Positions 9,153 to 17,382 of a stretch of 64,000 bases of DNA are shown one piece after another. Every line of letters starts with the position of its first letter. The stretch's first letter is position 1. The translations under genes and the position numbers were made by a program. The notes under the pieces were generated by a model that ran no database searches, was not told the DNA's origin, and was given only the letters and a program-made list of their open reading frames with translations. The stretch covers positions 17,381-81,380 of the forward strand of contig JAFQED010000064.1 in assembly GCA_017415765.1 (NCBI GenBank). Reading direction: 5' to 3'. This stretch comes from Desulfovibrio sp. (GTDB lineage Bacteria > Desulfobacterota > Desulfovibrionia > Desulfovibrionales > Desulfovibrionaceae).

Positions 9153-11405
9153 ATGGACAACAATATCGAAAAACGCATCCAAAGTCTGCGCGACAGGCTG
9201 AGTTACCTGCAGGACATCTTTGCGGGCAAGCATGGCGACAATGCCAATCTGCTGCACGAACGGCTGGAGACCTTTACGGAGCGCGCCCGCTGGGGCCAGC
9301 TGGATGACCCGCACAGCGAAATGGCCTCTCTCGAAGACCTTTTTGCCTATGTGGAAAAGCGGCTGGAAGAGTGCATCACGCCCATGGACAAGGTACGCAT
9401 CGTCCGCCATCCACAACGCATCTGCCTGCGTGACATCCTCGAAAACGTCTATGACAACTTTACCGAGGTGGGCGGCCAGGACGAACACAGCCTTGACCCC
9501 AGTATGCTCATTGCCCGTGCGGTCATCACCCGGCGCAGTGGCAAGAAGACCTACACCCAGTCCGTGATGGTCATCGGGCAGGAAAAGGGCCACGGTGCAG
9601 AATTCCGCAACGGCGGCTCGGTCAAGCCCTGGGGCAATGCCAAGGCCCTGCAGTATATGCGCGTGGCCGAAACCGAGGGCATCCCCATCCATACCTACAT
9701 CTTTACCCCCGGTTCCTACCCCATCGAGGATAACCCCGGCGCGGCCCAGCAGATCGCCCGCAATATCTACGGCATGGCGGGTCTGCGCGTCCCCGTGGTG
9801 GCCGTTATTTCCGAAGGCGGTTCCGGCGGGGCAGAGGCCATTGGCCTGGCCGACAAACGTCTAATGCTCTCGCACGGCTACTATTCTGTCATCTCGCCCG
9901 AAGGGGCTGCCGCCATCGAGGGGCGCATCAAGGCTGGCATGCGCGCCACACCGGAGCTTATTGAGCACTGCGCCGAGCATTTGCGGATCACCGCACAGGA
10001 CAATCTGGCCTTTGGCTACATCGACCGCATCGTGCAGGAGCCGCCGCTGGGCGCACGCCCATGGCATTTTGACTTTTTCCGCCACCTGCGGCAGGAGGTC
10101 ATCCGGGCTACGGACGAGGTGGTCATCTCCACCCGGCGTATGCCACTGCTCAAGGGCATGGCTCTGTCCCGGCGGCGCAAGCCAGATGCCAATATGGAAG
10201 AAATGTTCATGCGCTGGGATCTGTCAGCCTCGGCCAGAGAACGTCTGCGCGACCGCCGCCAGCAAAAGTTCTTGCGCCTTTCGCGCCATGCGGCCCGCGA
10301 CCGGCGTCCCTTCTGGACAAAGACCGCCTCTGCCTTCTGGGACTGGCTTTCCAAGCCGTGGCGCACCTTCAAGTATGATTTTTACCGCAAGCACCAGCGT
10401 CACATCCGCGCTGTGCTGGAAGAGGTGGACAATGAATGGGAACAGCTCAAAAGCCGTATGCTGGCCCCGTGGCGGCGTCTTACGGGCAAAGCCGACAGCA
10501 CGGCTGCCGCACAGGCCCGCGAAGAGCTGACCGCGCTTTCGGCCTGGAGCGGTGAAGGGCGCAAGAGCAAGTGGAACTACCTCTCTCCCCGTTACAAGGT
10601 GGATCGCACCATTACCTGTCCCAACAGTGCCTCCTACGGTTGTCTTGACCTTTGGGGGCCGGATCTCTTTGCCGAGTTTGCCGGGGTGTGCAGCCATTGC
10701 GGCTACCATTTTCCCATGGAGCCGGAATGGTATGTCAAAAACGTGTTTGACGCGGGTTCTGTCTTTGAATTCAACAGCGAGATAGAGGCCGGTAACCCGC
10801 TGGACTTCCCCGATTTTGCACCGCGTATTGCCGAAGCTCAAAAGAAGACCGGGGCCAGGAGCGGCTGCATGACCTTTGAAGCGCGCATTGACGACATCAA
10901 GATGGTGGTGGCCATGCTCATGGGTACCTTCCGGGGCGGCAGTGTGGGCGCGGCCGAAGGCTACAAATTTGTGGAGGCTGCCCAGCGCGCTGCCAAAAAA
11001 CGCTATCCCTTCCTTGCCTATGTCCACGGTACGGCTGGCATCCGCATCCAGGAAGGCACCCACGGCGTCATCCAGATGCCGCGCTGCACAGTGGCGGTGC
11101 GCCGCTACATTGAGTCCGGCGGGCTTTACATGGTGCTGTACGACACCAACTCCTTTGCCGGGCCGCTGGCCAGCTTCCTGGGTTGTTCGCCCTATCAGTT
11201 TGCCGTGCGCTCGTCCAATATCGGTTTTGCCGGGCCGGGCGTCATCAAGGAAACCACCGGCATGGACATCCCGCCCAAGTACCACCGCTCCTACCGTGCC
11301 CTTTCACGCGGGCATATCCAGGGCATCTGGGACAGGCGGCAGATCCGCGCCAACCTGAAACAGGCCCTTTTGACCATCGGTGGACGCAATCTTTACTATC
11401 GGTAA
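9153..11405 (+). CDS. Fused acetyl-CoA carboxylase carboxyltransferase (alpha then beta)
   Basis: A 750-residue single chain. Residues about 60-345 are AccA-like: the oxyanion glycines appear in VISEGGSGGAEAIGLAD and SVISPEGAAAI. A basic linker covers about 350-470, and residues about 480-750 are AccD-like (AEFAGVCSHCGYHF, GTFRGGSVGAAEG, SSNIGFAGPGVIKETTG). Together these form the transferase that moves CO2 from carboxybiotin to acetyl-CoA to make malonyl-CoA for lipid synthesis. The alpha-beta order in one chain is unusual, since most bacteria use separate accA and accD. The first half of the zinc ribbon is altered: C-x7-C (TCPNSASYGC) precedes the normal CSHC. Shared operon with accC and the biotinyl protein. 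Confidence 0.9.
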   Translation: MDNNIEKRIQSLRDRLSYLQDIFAGKHGDNANLLHERLETFTERARWGQLDDPHSEMASLEDLFAYVEKRLEECITPMDKVRIVRHPQRICLRDILENVYDNFTEVGGQDEHSLDPSMLIARAVITRRSGKKTYTQSVMVIGQEKGHGAEFRNGGSVKPWGNAKALQYMRVAETEGIPIHTYIFTPGSYPIEDNPGAAQQIARNIYGMAGLRVPVVAVISEGGSGGAEAIGLADKRLMLSHGYYSVISPEGAAAIEGRIKAGMRATPELIEHCAEHLRITAQDNLAFGYIDRIVQEPPLGARPWHFDFFRHLRQEVIRATDEVVISTRRMPLLKGMALSRRRKPDANMEEMFMRWDLSASARERLRDRRQQKFLRLSRHAARDRRPFWTKTASAFWDWLSKPWRTFKYDFYRKHQRHIRAVLEEVDNEWEQLKSRMLAPWRRLTGKADSTAAAQAREELTALSAWSGEGRKSKWNYLSPRYKVDRTITCPNSASYGCLDLWGPDLFAEFAGVCSHCGYHFPMEPEWYVKNVFDAGSVFEFNSEIEAGNPLDFPDFAPRIAEAQKKTGARSGCMTFEARIDDIKMVVAMLMGTFRGGSVGAAEGYKFVEAAQRAAKKRYPFLAYVHGTAGIRIQEGTHGVIQMPRCTVAVRRYIESGGLYMVLYDTNSFAGPLASFLGCSPYQFAVRSSNIGFAGPGVIKETTGMDIPPKYHRSYRALSRGHIQGIWDRRQIRANLKQALLTIGGRNLYYR

Positions 11406-11462
11406 CCACATACGCCCGGAAGAAACTGCCAGCAATACAACCAAACGGAACCACGAGAGACG

Positions 11463-12113
11463 ATGATGGATATTTCTGCCTTGCTTGACGAGATCAAGGC
11501 CGCCCCTTTCCGCGAGATAGTCATTGCCACCCCCCATTGCGGCAGGGTGAGCTTTGCCGATCTCAAGCCTGGCGACAGCGTGGTGGGGCCACAGGGCCAA
11601 TGGAAAGAGAAACCCGGCAGCCATATTGCCACGCTGGAACGGGAACACAACCCCAAGCCCATCTGCGCCCTGGAAAAAGGCGAAATAAGCCTCCTGCATA
11701 CAGAGCTGGAAGGCCGCTTTGTGGAGGCCGGTACACCGCTGGCCGTCTTGCGGCACAAGTTGACCCGCGAGGAAGTGCAGCGGCTTATCCTGCAAAAGGC
11801 CCTGCACCTCTTTTGCGCACCGGAACGCGCCAAGTATTATTTTATCCCTGAAGTGGACAAGAAGATACGCGCCGCCGATGCCCACAGCGTTACCGTGCGT
11901 GACGGCATGGAGCTGCTCATCATGTCGCGCATGAAGCGCGAGGTTCCGCTGCACTACACTGGCCCGGATGGCGTCATCTACGAGATCTATTTCAAGATCA
12001 ACGACAACGTCAATGCCGGGGATCCGCTCATCGGCGTTTGCCCGCGTGACCAGCTTCCTGTCATCCAAGATGTCATCATGCGGGTACAAACCGAGTGGGC
12101 AGAGCAGGGCTAA
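11463..12113 (+). CDS. Biotinyl-domain protein of the acc operon (BCCP-like, atypical acceptor motif)
   Basis: A 216-residue protein whose C-terminal 70 residues resemble a biotin/lipoyl hammerhead. ELLIMSRMKREVPLHYTGPD is followed by GVIYEIYFKINDNVNAGDPLIGV, aligning with the ExMKM...GVV.EI.V..GD.V..G..L pattern of carrier proteins. The putative acceptor is Lys158 in SRMKR, whereas carriers normally have MKM, so biotinylation is inferred. The first 140 residues match nothing I recognise and may tether the domain to the carboxylase. Tight placement between the transferase and a small gene (3-base gap) supports a role as the carboxyl carrier of this acetyl-CoA carboxylase. The start may be either of two adjacent ATGs. 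Confidence 0.7.
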   Translation: MMDISALLDEIKAAPFREIVIATPHCGRVSFADLKPGDSVVGPQGQWKEKPGSHIATLEREHNPKPICALEKGEISLLHTELEGRFVEAGTPLAVLRHKLTREEVQRLILQKALHLFCAPERAKYYFIPEVDKKIRAADAHSVTVRDGMELLIMSRMKREVPLHYTGPDGVIYEIYFKINDNVNAGDPLIGVCPRDQLPVIQDVIMRVQTEWAEQG

Positions 12114-12116
12114 ACC

Positions 12117-12455
12117 ATGGGAAAAGCCCTGCAGATCCGCGTCAGTGCCGTCACCTGGGATGAAGACCTGCTGGAAAAACTCTGGCCTCGCCTGACGGAA
12201 CTAGCCTTCAGTGTGCCCATCCTGCATGAAAAACGCGGCGTGTTGGAAATGGTGCGCGCCCTGGACGAGGGCCTGACCTTTATGGACTGGTCTGCCGCAC
12301 GACGGCAGAACATGGGAGCAGGCATCCGCGAGGCAGCACGTCTGCGTACAGCCATAGGTGCGGCCCTTGCCGACTGGGATCCGCGCACGGCCAATCGCCT
12401 CAGTGACGAGCTGGAAGACGTGCTGGATGATCTGGAAAAATCTTTTGTGGCCTGA
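12117..12455 (+). CDS. Small hypothetical protein in the acc-ssb run (112 aa)
   Basis: The start codon lies 3 bases after the preceding stop, so the gene is translationally linked to the biotinyl protein. The protein begins MGKALQIRVSAVTWDEDLLE. It is predicted mostly helical with Trp residues (KLWPRL, FMDWSAARRQN, ALADWDPR) and an acidic helix near the end (DELEDVLDDLEKSF). No signal peptide, membrane segment or catalytic motif is seen. I do not recognise the family; position hints at a link with the carboxylase genes, but nothing more can be claimed. Confidence 0.75.
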   Translation: MGKALQIRVSAVTWDEDLLEKLWPRLTELAFSVPILHEKRGVLEMVRALDEGLTFMDWSAARRQNMGAGIREAARLRTAIGAALADWDPRTANRLSDELEDVLDDLEKSFVA

Positions 12456-12476
12456 GCCACCCAAGAGGGAAAGCAT

Positions 12477-12995
12477 ATGCTGAACAAAGTCATGATTATC
12501 GGCAGACTGGGACGTGACCCCGAACTGCGTTACACCCAGAGCGGCGCACCCATCGCCAGCCTGAACATCGCTACTGACGAATCCTACACTGACCGTGACG
12601 GCAACAAGGTGGAACGCACCGAATGGCACCGGGTTTCCGTATTCCAGCGGCAGGCCGAAAACTGCGCCAACTATCTGGCCAAGGGCAGCCTTGTCTATGT
12701 GGAGGGCAGCCTTCAGACCCGTAAGTGGCAGGATCAGCAGGGTCAGGATCGTTACACCACCGAGATCAAGGCCCAGCGCGTACAGTTTCTGGATCGCAAG
12801 GGCGAGGGTGGCCGTGCTGGCCAAGGTGGCATGGGCGGCCCGCAGGGGGGCTTTGAAGACAATTTTGACAGCGCACCGCCCCAGCGCAATCAGGCTGGTT
12901 ATGGCGGACGTGCCCAGCCCCGCCAGCAACAGAATGATGACCTTGGCCCGGCCTTCCCGTCCGAGGCATCCAGCATGGATGAGGTGCCGTTTTAA
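12477..12995 (+). CDS. ssb: Single-stranded DNA-binding protein
   Basis: SSB coats single-stranded DNA during replication, repair and recombination. The 172-residue protein begins MLNKVMIIGRLGRDPELRYT and has the OB-fold core (ASLNIATDES, TEWHRVSVF, LAKGSLVYVEGSLQTRKWQD) over residues 1-110. A Gly/Gln-rich flexible linker follows, and the acidic tip ends MDEVPF, the partner-binding tail common to bacterial SSBs. AGAGGGAAAGC before the ATG supplies the ribosome site. It may be co-transcribed with the acc genes (21-base gap). Confidence 0.97.
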   Translation: MLNKVMIIGRLGRDPELRYTQSGAPIASLNIATDESYTDRDGNKVERTEWHRVSVFQRQAENCANYLAKGSLVYVEGSLQTRKWQDQQGQDRYTTEIKAQRVQFLDRKGEGGRAGQGGMGGPQGGFEDNFDSAPPQRNQAGYGGRAQPRQQQNDDLGPAFPSEASSMDEVPF

Positions 12996-13066
12996 GCTCT
13001 GTTTTGCCGGAAAAGCCGTAGCAGACGGAAAATCGGTGTCCGTCCACAAAAAGTTGCCGGGGGCAG

Positions 13067-13095
13067 TTGACTTTTTGTTAGATTATTCACAAGAT
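13067..13095 (+). promoter_or_regulatory. Predicted promoter of sat
   Basis: TTGACT (13067-13072) is followed after 17 bases by CAAGAT (13090-13095), about 90 bases before the sat start codon. The -35 is a 5/6 match and the -10 only 3/6, so this is moderate evidence. The window of about 190 bases between ssb and sat fits a separate, strongly expressed transcript. Confidence 0.4.
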
Positions 13096-13186
13096 AGCGT
13101 ACACGACATCACGCGCTGTAGCTGGCAGACTGTTCTGCCCTTGCGGCGGCGTGGCTTTTATAACACCCAATATGGAGGATAAGGCG

Positions 13187-14458
13187 ATGTCCAAACTGGT
13201 TCCCCCGCATGGCGGAAAAGGCCTTGTGTGCTGCTTGCTCGAAGGCCAGGCTCTGGAAGACGAAAAGAAAAAGGCTGCCGGCCTGAAGCAGATCGAGATC
13301 TCTTCCCGGGCCAAGGGTGACCTGATCATGATGGGCATCGGCGGCTTCTCGCCCCTGAACGGCTTCATGGGCAAGGCTGACTGGAAGGGCGTCTGCGAAA
13401 AGATGCTGATGGCCGATGGTACTTTCTGGCCCGTGCCGGTGACCCTTGACGTTTCCGCTGACGATGCCAAGGCCGTCAAGGTTGGCGAAGAAGTGGCCCT
13501 CGTTCGCAACGGCGAAGTCATGGCCACCATGAAGGTCGAAGAAGTCTATGAAATGACCGAAGCCGACAAGAAGTGGGAATGCGAACTGGTCTTCAAGGGC
13601 GAAGGCCCCGACTCTGAAAAGTTCTGGGAAGTGGCCCCCAATGACCATCCCGGCGTCAAGATGGTGCTGGCTCAGAAAGAATACAACATGGCCGGCCCGG
13701 TCAAGGTGCTCTCGCAGGGCGACTTCCCCGAAAAGTTCCCCGGCGTCTACATGAGCCCCGCCGAACTGCGCGCCAAGATGGACGAACGCGGCTGGCAGAA
13801 AGTGGCTGCCCTGCAGCTGCGCAACCCCATGCACCGTTCGCATGAATACCTCGCCAAGATCGGCGTGGAAGTGTGCGATGGCGTGGTCATCCACTCCCTC
13901 GTGGGTTCGCTGAAGCCCGGCGACATCCCGGCTGAAGTCCGCGTGAAGTGCATCGACACCCTGGTCGAAAAGTACTTCGTGAAGGAAAACGTCATCCAGG
14001 CCGGTTATCCCCTGGATATGCGTTATGCTGGCCCGCGTGAAGCCCTGCTCCACGCCACCTTCCGTCAGAACTACGGCATCAACAACCTGCTGGTTGGCCG
14101 CGACCACGCCGGTGTGGGCGACTTCTACGGTATGTTTGAAGCTCAGGAAATCTTCCGCAAGATGCCTGTGCCCGCCGAAGAAGGCAAACGTCTGCTCTGC
14201 GAACCCCTGAACATTGACTGGACCTTCTATTGCAAGAAATGCGACGGCATGGCCTCCATGCGCACCTGCCCGCACGGCAAGGAAGACCGCGTCATCCTGT
14301 CCGGTACCAAGCTGCGCAAGATGCTCTCCGAAGGTGCGGAAGTGCCGGATCACTTTGGCCGCGATGAAGTGCTCGCCATCCTGCGCGAATACTATGAAGG
14401 CCTCACCGAAAAGGTGGAAATCAAGATGCAGCGTGCTGCTTCCGGTTCCACCATGTAA
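13187..14458 (+). CDS. sat: Sulfate adenylyltransferase (ATP sulfurylase)
   Basis: Sat activates sulfate with ATP to adenosine phosphosulfate plus pyrophosphate, the entry step of dissimilatory sulfate reduction in the cytosol. The 423-residue chain begins [20 protein letters not shown]. It has the active-site motif [14 protein letters not shown] (QxRNPxHxxH), then [14 protein letters not shown] and the C-terminal Cys pattern [18 protein letters not shown] with [10 protein letters not shown]. These match the Desulfovibrio/Archaeoglobus-type enzyme, not the CysDN assimilatory form. The ATG at 13187 follows GGAGGATAAGGCG. Codon use is strongly biased (GAA, AAG, CTG, ATC), as in highly expressed genes. 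A promoter and a clean terminator make it a single-gene unit. Confidence 0.97.
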   Translation: MSKLVPPHGGKGLVCCLLEGQALEDEKKKAAGLKQIEISSRAKGDLIMMGIGGFSPLNGFMGKADWKGVCEKMLMADGTFWPVPVTLDVSADDAKAVKVGEEVALVRNGEVMATMKVEEVYEMTEADKKWECELVFKGEGPDSEKFWEVAPNDHPGVKMVLAQKEYNMAGPVKVLSQGDFPEKFPGVYMSPAELRAKMDERGWQKVAALQLRNPMHRSHEYLAKIGVEVCDGVVIHSLVGSLKPGDIPAEVRVKCIDTLVEKYFVKENVIQAGYPLDMRYAGPREALLHATFRQNYGINNLLVGRDHAGVGDFYGMFEAQEIFRKMPVPAEEGKRLLCEPLNIDWTFYCKKCDGMASMRTCPHGKEDRVILSGTKLRKMLSEGAEVPDHFGRDEVLAILREYYEGLTEKVEIKMQRAASGSTM

Positions 14459-14484
14459 GACGGCTTCGGCCTGACGACAGTACA

Positions 14485-14509
14485 GGGCCGCCCAATGGGC
14501 GGCCCTTTT
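14485..14509 (+). terminator. sat terminator
   Basis: GGGCCGCCC/GGGCGGCCC is a 9-bp perfect stem with a 3-base loop, followed by TTTTC. It lies 27 bases after the sat stop codon and is a classic intrinsic terminator. Confidence 0.9.
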
Positions 14510-14535
14510 CTGTTGATCAGAGAAGGGGGAACGGC

Positions 14536-15195
14536 TCAGGCCGCGGGATCACTCCATTCGGGGATGGCCCCACCGGCAATGGCCCACAGATAGAGCGAAG
14601 CCACAGTGCCATGGGGACTGTAGCGGCGGCGGTACTGTTCAAAACGTGATTTATCAATGCTTTTGTGCCGGTACAGCATCCGCAGACCGCGCAGGATGCC
14701 AAAATCCCCAAAGCTCAGGACATCCGGCCGCCCAAGGCAAAAGATAAGCAGCATTTCGGCTGTCCAGCGGCCCACGCCGGGCAGGGAACACAGGGTGGTG
14801 CAAAAATCATCGTCAGCCAGGCTGGCCAGCCTGGCCGGGTCAAGATCACCCCGCACAAAGCGGGCCGCAGCCTCCTGCACCCAGGCCACCTTGCGGGCCG
14901 AAAGCCCGCAGGCGCGCAGCCTCTCTGGTGCAGCAGCACAGACAGTGTCAGGCGAGAGCTGCCCCAGGGCGGCCTGAAGCCGCCCCCAGACAGCGGCCTG
15001 AGCCTTGCCGGAAATCTGCTGCCCCACAATAGCATGCAGCAGGGCTGCAAAGAGGTCTGGCATCAACTCCCGTTGCGGCGGGCTTAATAGTGCCATGACC
15101 TCGGCCAGCCGCCTGTCCTTGCGGGCCAGATGGGTCAGGGCTTGCGGTGGTATCGGGACAAGCCGTGCATCAAGCGGCAAGGCCTGGGGGGACAT
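14536..15195 (-). CDS. DNA-3-methyladenine glycosylase II (AlkA-like)
   Basis: A 219-residue HhH-GPD base-excision glycosylase. It has the AlkA-type entry AALLHAIVGQQISGKAQAAV, trimmed by family comparison to IVGQQIS. The helix-hairpin-helix is LCSLPGVGRWTAEMLLIF, and the catalytic aspartate lies in DVLSFGDFGILRG. It removes alkylated bases such as 3-methyladenine. The short N-terminus lacks the extra AlkA domain of E. coli, which is common for this branch. The ATG at 15195 is immediately downstream of the DUF711 gene, 9 bases after its stop, so the two are probably co-transcribed, although no functional link is evident. Confidence 0.9.
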   Translation of the reverse strand: MSPQALPLDARLVPIPPQALTHLARKDRRLAEVMALLSPPQRELMPDLFAALLHAIVGQQISGKAQAAVWGRLQAALGQLSPDTVCAAAPERLRACGLSARKVAWVQEAAARFVRGDLDPARLASLADDDFCTTLCSLPGVGRWTAEMLLIFCLGRPDVLSFGDFGILRGLRMLYRHKSIDKSRFEQYRRRYSPHGTVASLYLWAIAGGAIPEWSDPAA

Positions 15196-15203
15196 GATCC
15201 GAG

Positions 15204-16589
15204 CTAGTTTTTCAGACTGTGGATGGGCGCGGGGATACGCCCGCCGTGCCCGATAAAGGCCGAGGCATCCCCCTGTGGCACAGGGATGATGGCCGCCTTA
15301 CCCAACAGCCCGCCGAAGGAAACTTCTTCTCCCACGCCCTTGCCCGGCACGGGGATGACGCGCACAGCCGTGGTCTTGTGATTGATCATGCCGATGGCCA
15401 TTTCATCGGCAATCAGGCCGGCAATGCTTGTGGCCGGGGTATCACCGGGGATGGCTATCATGTCCAGCCCCACGGAACAGACACTGGTCATGGCCTCCAG
15501 CTTTTCCAGCCCCAGCAGGCCCGATGTGGCAGCCGCCTCAATGCTGGAATCCTCCGAAACAGGGATAAAGGCCCCGGACAGCCCCCCCACGGAAGAAGAC
15601 GCAAAAGCCCCACCCTTCTTGACAGCATCATTGAGCATGGCCAGCACTGCCGTGCTGCCGGGCGCGCCGATACTGGACAGGCCAAGGCTCTGGAAGATCT
15701 CGCCCACAGAATCCCCCACCGCCGGTGTGGGGGCCAGCGAAAGGTCGGCCACACCAAAGGGGATGCCGAGCCGCCGGGCCACCTCGCTGCCGATGATCTC
15801 GCCAACGCGGGTCACCTTGTAGGCCGTGCGCTTGATGACCTCGGCCAGATCCAGCAGGGTCAGCCGGCCTCCTCCGGCATTGCAGCCGCTGGCCACGGCC
15901 CTGTCAATGGCCTTTTTGACCACACCGGGGCCGGACACACCCACATTGATGACCACATCCGGCTCTCCCACGCCCAGATAGGCCCCGGCCATGAAGGGCA
16001 CATCCTGCGGGATGTTGGCAAAGATAACCAGCTTGGCACAGCCAATGCCGCCACGGTCGGCCGTAGCCTGTGCCGTCCGCAAGATCTGCTGTCCCATGAG
16101 GGCCACGGCATCCATGTTGATGCCACTGCGCGACGAGGCCACATTGATGGACGAGCACACCCGGTCTGTGCGGGCCAGGGCTTCGGGCAAAGCCTCGATG
16201 AGAGCCTTGTCGCCACAGGTAAAGCCTTTTTCCACCAGGGCGGAAAAACCACCCAGAAAATCCACCCCGGCTTCCTTGGCTGCCGCGTCCAGCGCACAAC
16301 AGATCCGCACCATGCCGTCCGGGCCAAAGGGCGCGCCCACCACAGCAATGGGGCTGACGCTGATGCGCTTGTTGACCACAGGGATGCCGTACTTGTCCCC
16401 CACCTCATTGCACACGGACACCAGTTGCGCGGCATAGCGGTTGATTTTGGCCCGCACGTTGGCCATGAACAGGTCAAGGTCATGGCTCACGCAATCAAAC
16501 AGGCTCACCCCCAGGGTGACCGTGCGTACATCAAGGTGCTCGTTACGGAGCATATTCAGGATGCTGGTGACTTCACGTTCCGAAAGCAT
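15204..16589 (-). CDS. UPF0210 / DUF711 (PFL-like fold) family protein
   Basis: A 461-residue protein matching the UPF0210 family. It starts MLSEREVTSILNMLRNEHLD, then has RTVTLGVSLFDCVS, AAQLVSVCNEVGDKYGIPVVNKRISVSP, INVGVSGPGVVKKAID, and a glycine-rich C-terminal half ending in a PVPQGDASAFIGHGGRIPAP stretch. The family adopts a pyruvate-formate-lyase-like barrel; no reaction is established, and I see no glycyl-radical motif. Throughout bacteria and archaea it is encoded next to an ACT-domain protein, exactly as here (gene at 16639-17199, 49 bases upstream). The pairing supports the identification. Confidence 0.92.
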   Translation of the reverse strand: MLSEREVTSILNMLRNEHLDVRTVTLGVSLFDCVSHDLDLFMANVRAKINRYAAQLVSVCNEVGDKYGIPVVNKRISVSPIAVVGAPFGPDGMVRICCALDAAAKEAGVDFLGGFSALVEKGFTCGDKALIEALPEALARTDRVCSSINVASSRSGINMDAVALMGQQILRTAQATADRGGIGCAKLVIFANIPQDVPFMAGAYLGVGEPDVVINVGVSGPGVVKKAIDRAVASGCNAGGGRLTLLDLAEVIKRTAYKVTRVGEIIGSEVARRLGIPFGVADLSLAPTPAVGDSVGEIFQSLGLSSIGAPGSTAVLAMLNDAVKKGGAFASSSVGGLSGAFIPVSEDSSIEAAATSGLLGLEKLEAMTSVCSVGLDMIAIPGDTPATSIAGLIADEMAIGMINHKTTAVRVIPVPGKGVGEEVSFGGLLGKAAIIPVPQGDASAFIGHGGRIPAPIHSLKN

Positions 16590-16638
16590 AGTATATCCTT
16601 GGCAAAGGCTGGATGACAGGGGGGACAGCGGGCCGTGC

Positions 16639-17199
16639 TTAGGTGGCCCCTACACGGTGGACAGCTTCAAAAATATCGCGGTGCTGCACGCTCACGCGCA
16701 GGGAACGGCTTTGGGCCTCGCAGGCCAGCTCCCGCCGCAGACGCCCCAGATCCACGTTTTCCGGCACCTGTACCTCAAAGACAAAGAGGGCATGATCCGT
16801 CCCCTCCTCACCGAGGATCGCCTTGAGATATTCTATATTGATCTGGTGACGGGCAAAAACACGGCTCATCAGGGCGATCAGGCCGGGCTGGTCTGGCCCG
16901 TCAACGCTGACCACAAAGGGTTCACAGCGCAGGGCACTGGCAAATTCCTTCTGTGCGGGGCGCACCAGCACAGAAAGATCCACCCCGGCCTCGGCCAGAC
17001 CCTGTTCCAGTCTGGCGCGCAGGGCCTCCGGCCCTGGCCCTGCCGCTGTCTCCACCGCAAAAATTGCCGCAAACTGCCCCAGCAGGATAGTTTGGCTGAC
17101 CTCAACGATATTGCATCCCGCCTCGCCCAGCAGGGCACTGACCGTGGCAACAACGCCGGGGCAATCCCTGCCAAGAAAGGACGCCGTGTACTTTTGCAT
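16639..17199 (-). CDS. Double ACT-domain protein (GcvR/UPF0237-like)
   Basis: A 186-residue protein with two ACT domains: residues 1-85 (KYTASFLGRDCPGVVATVSA and LGEAGCNIVEVSQTIL) and about 92-175 (FVVSVDGPDQPGLIALMSRV, then ARHQINIEYLKA). ACT domains bind amino acids and act as sensors; the N-terminal one resembles UPF0237 and GcvR. It probably regulates or partners with the DUF711 protein that follows it in the operon. The start at 17199 has AGGGA upstream. There is no DNA-binding domain, so transcriptional control would be indirect. The ligand cannot be told from sequence. Confidence 0.85.
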   Translation of the reverse strand: MQKYTASFLGRDCPGVVATVSALLGEAGCNIVEVSQTILLGQFAAIFAVETAAGPGPEALRARLEQGLAEAGVDLSVLVRPAQKEFASALRCEPFVVSVDGPDQPGLIALMSRVFARHQINIEYLKAILGEEGTDHALFVFEVQVPENVDLGRLRRELACEAQSRSLRVSVQHRDIFEAVHRVGAT

Positions 17200-17294
17200 G
17201 GCACATCCCTGGAAAAAACAGTATTTTCAATTGTTAATACAGGCAAAACCCCCGCACTTCAAGCCTTTGCCCCTGTTGGCGTAAGTGCACAATC

Positions 17295-17323
17295 TTGACG
17301 CTCCCCGGTGAATGGCATAACAT
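17295..17323 (+). promoter_or_regulatory. Predicted promoter of lysS
   Basis: TTGACG (17295-17300, 5/6) and TAACAT (17318-17323, 4/6) are separated by 17 bases. They would start transcription near 17330. That excludes any lysS start codon upstream of about 17330 and supports the ATG at 17383. Confidence 0.5.
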
Positions 17324-17382
17324 GCACACCTTCCAGAATTTTATATACATCCAGGACGGTCGTGACCACGCCGCCGCCCGTT

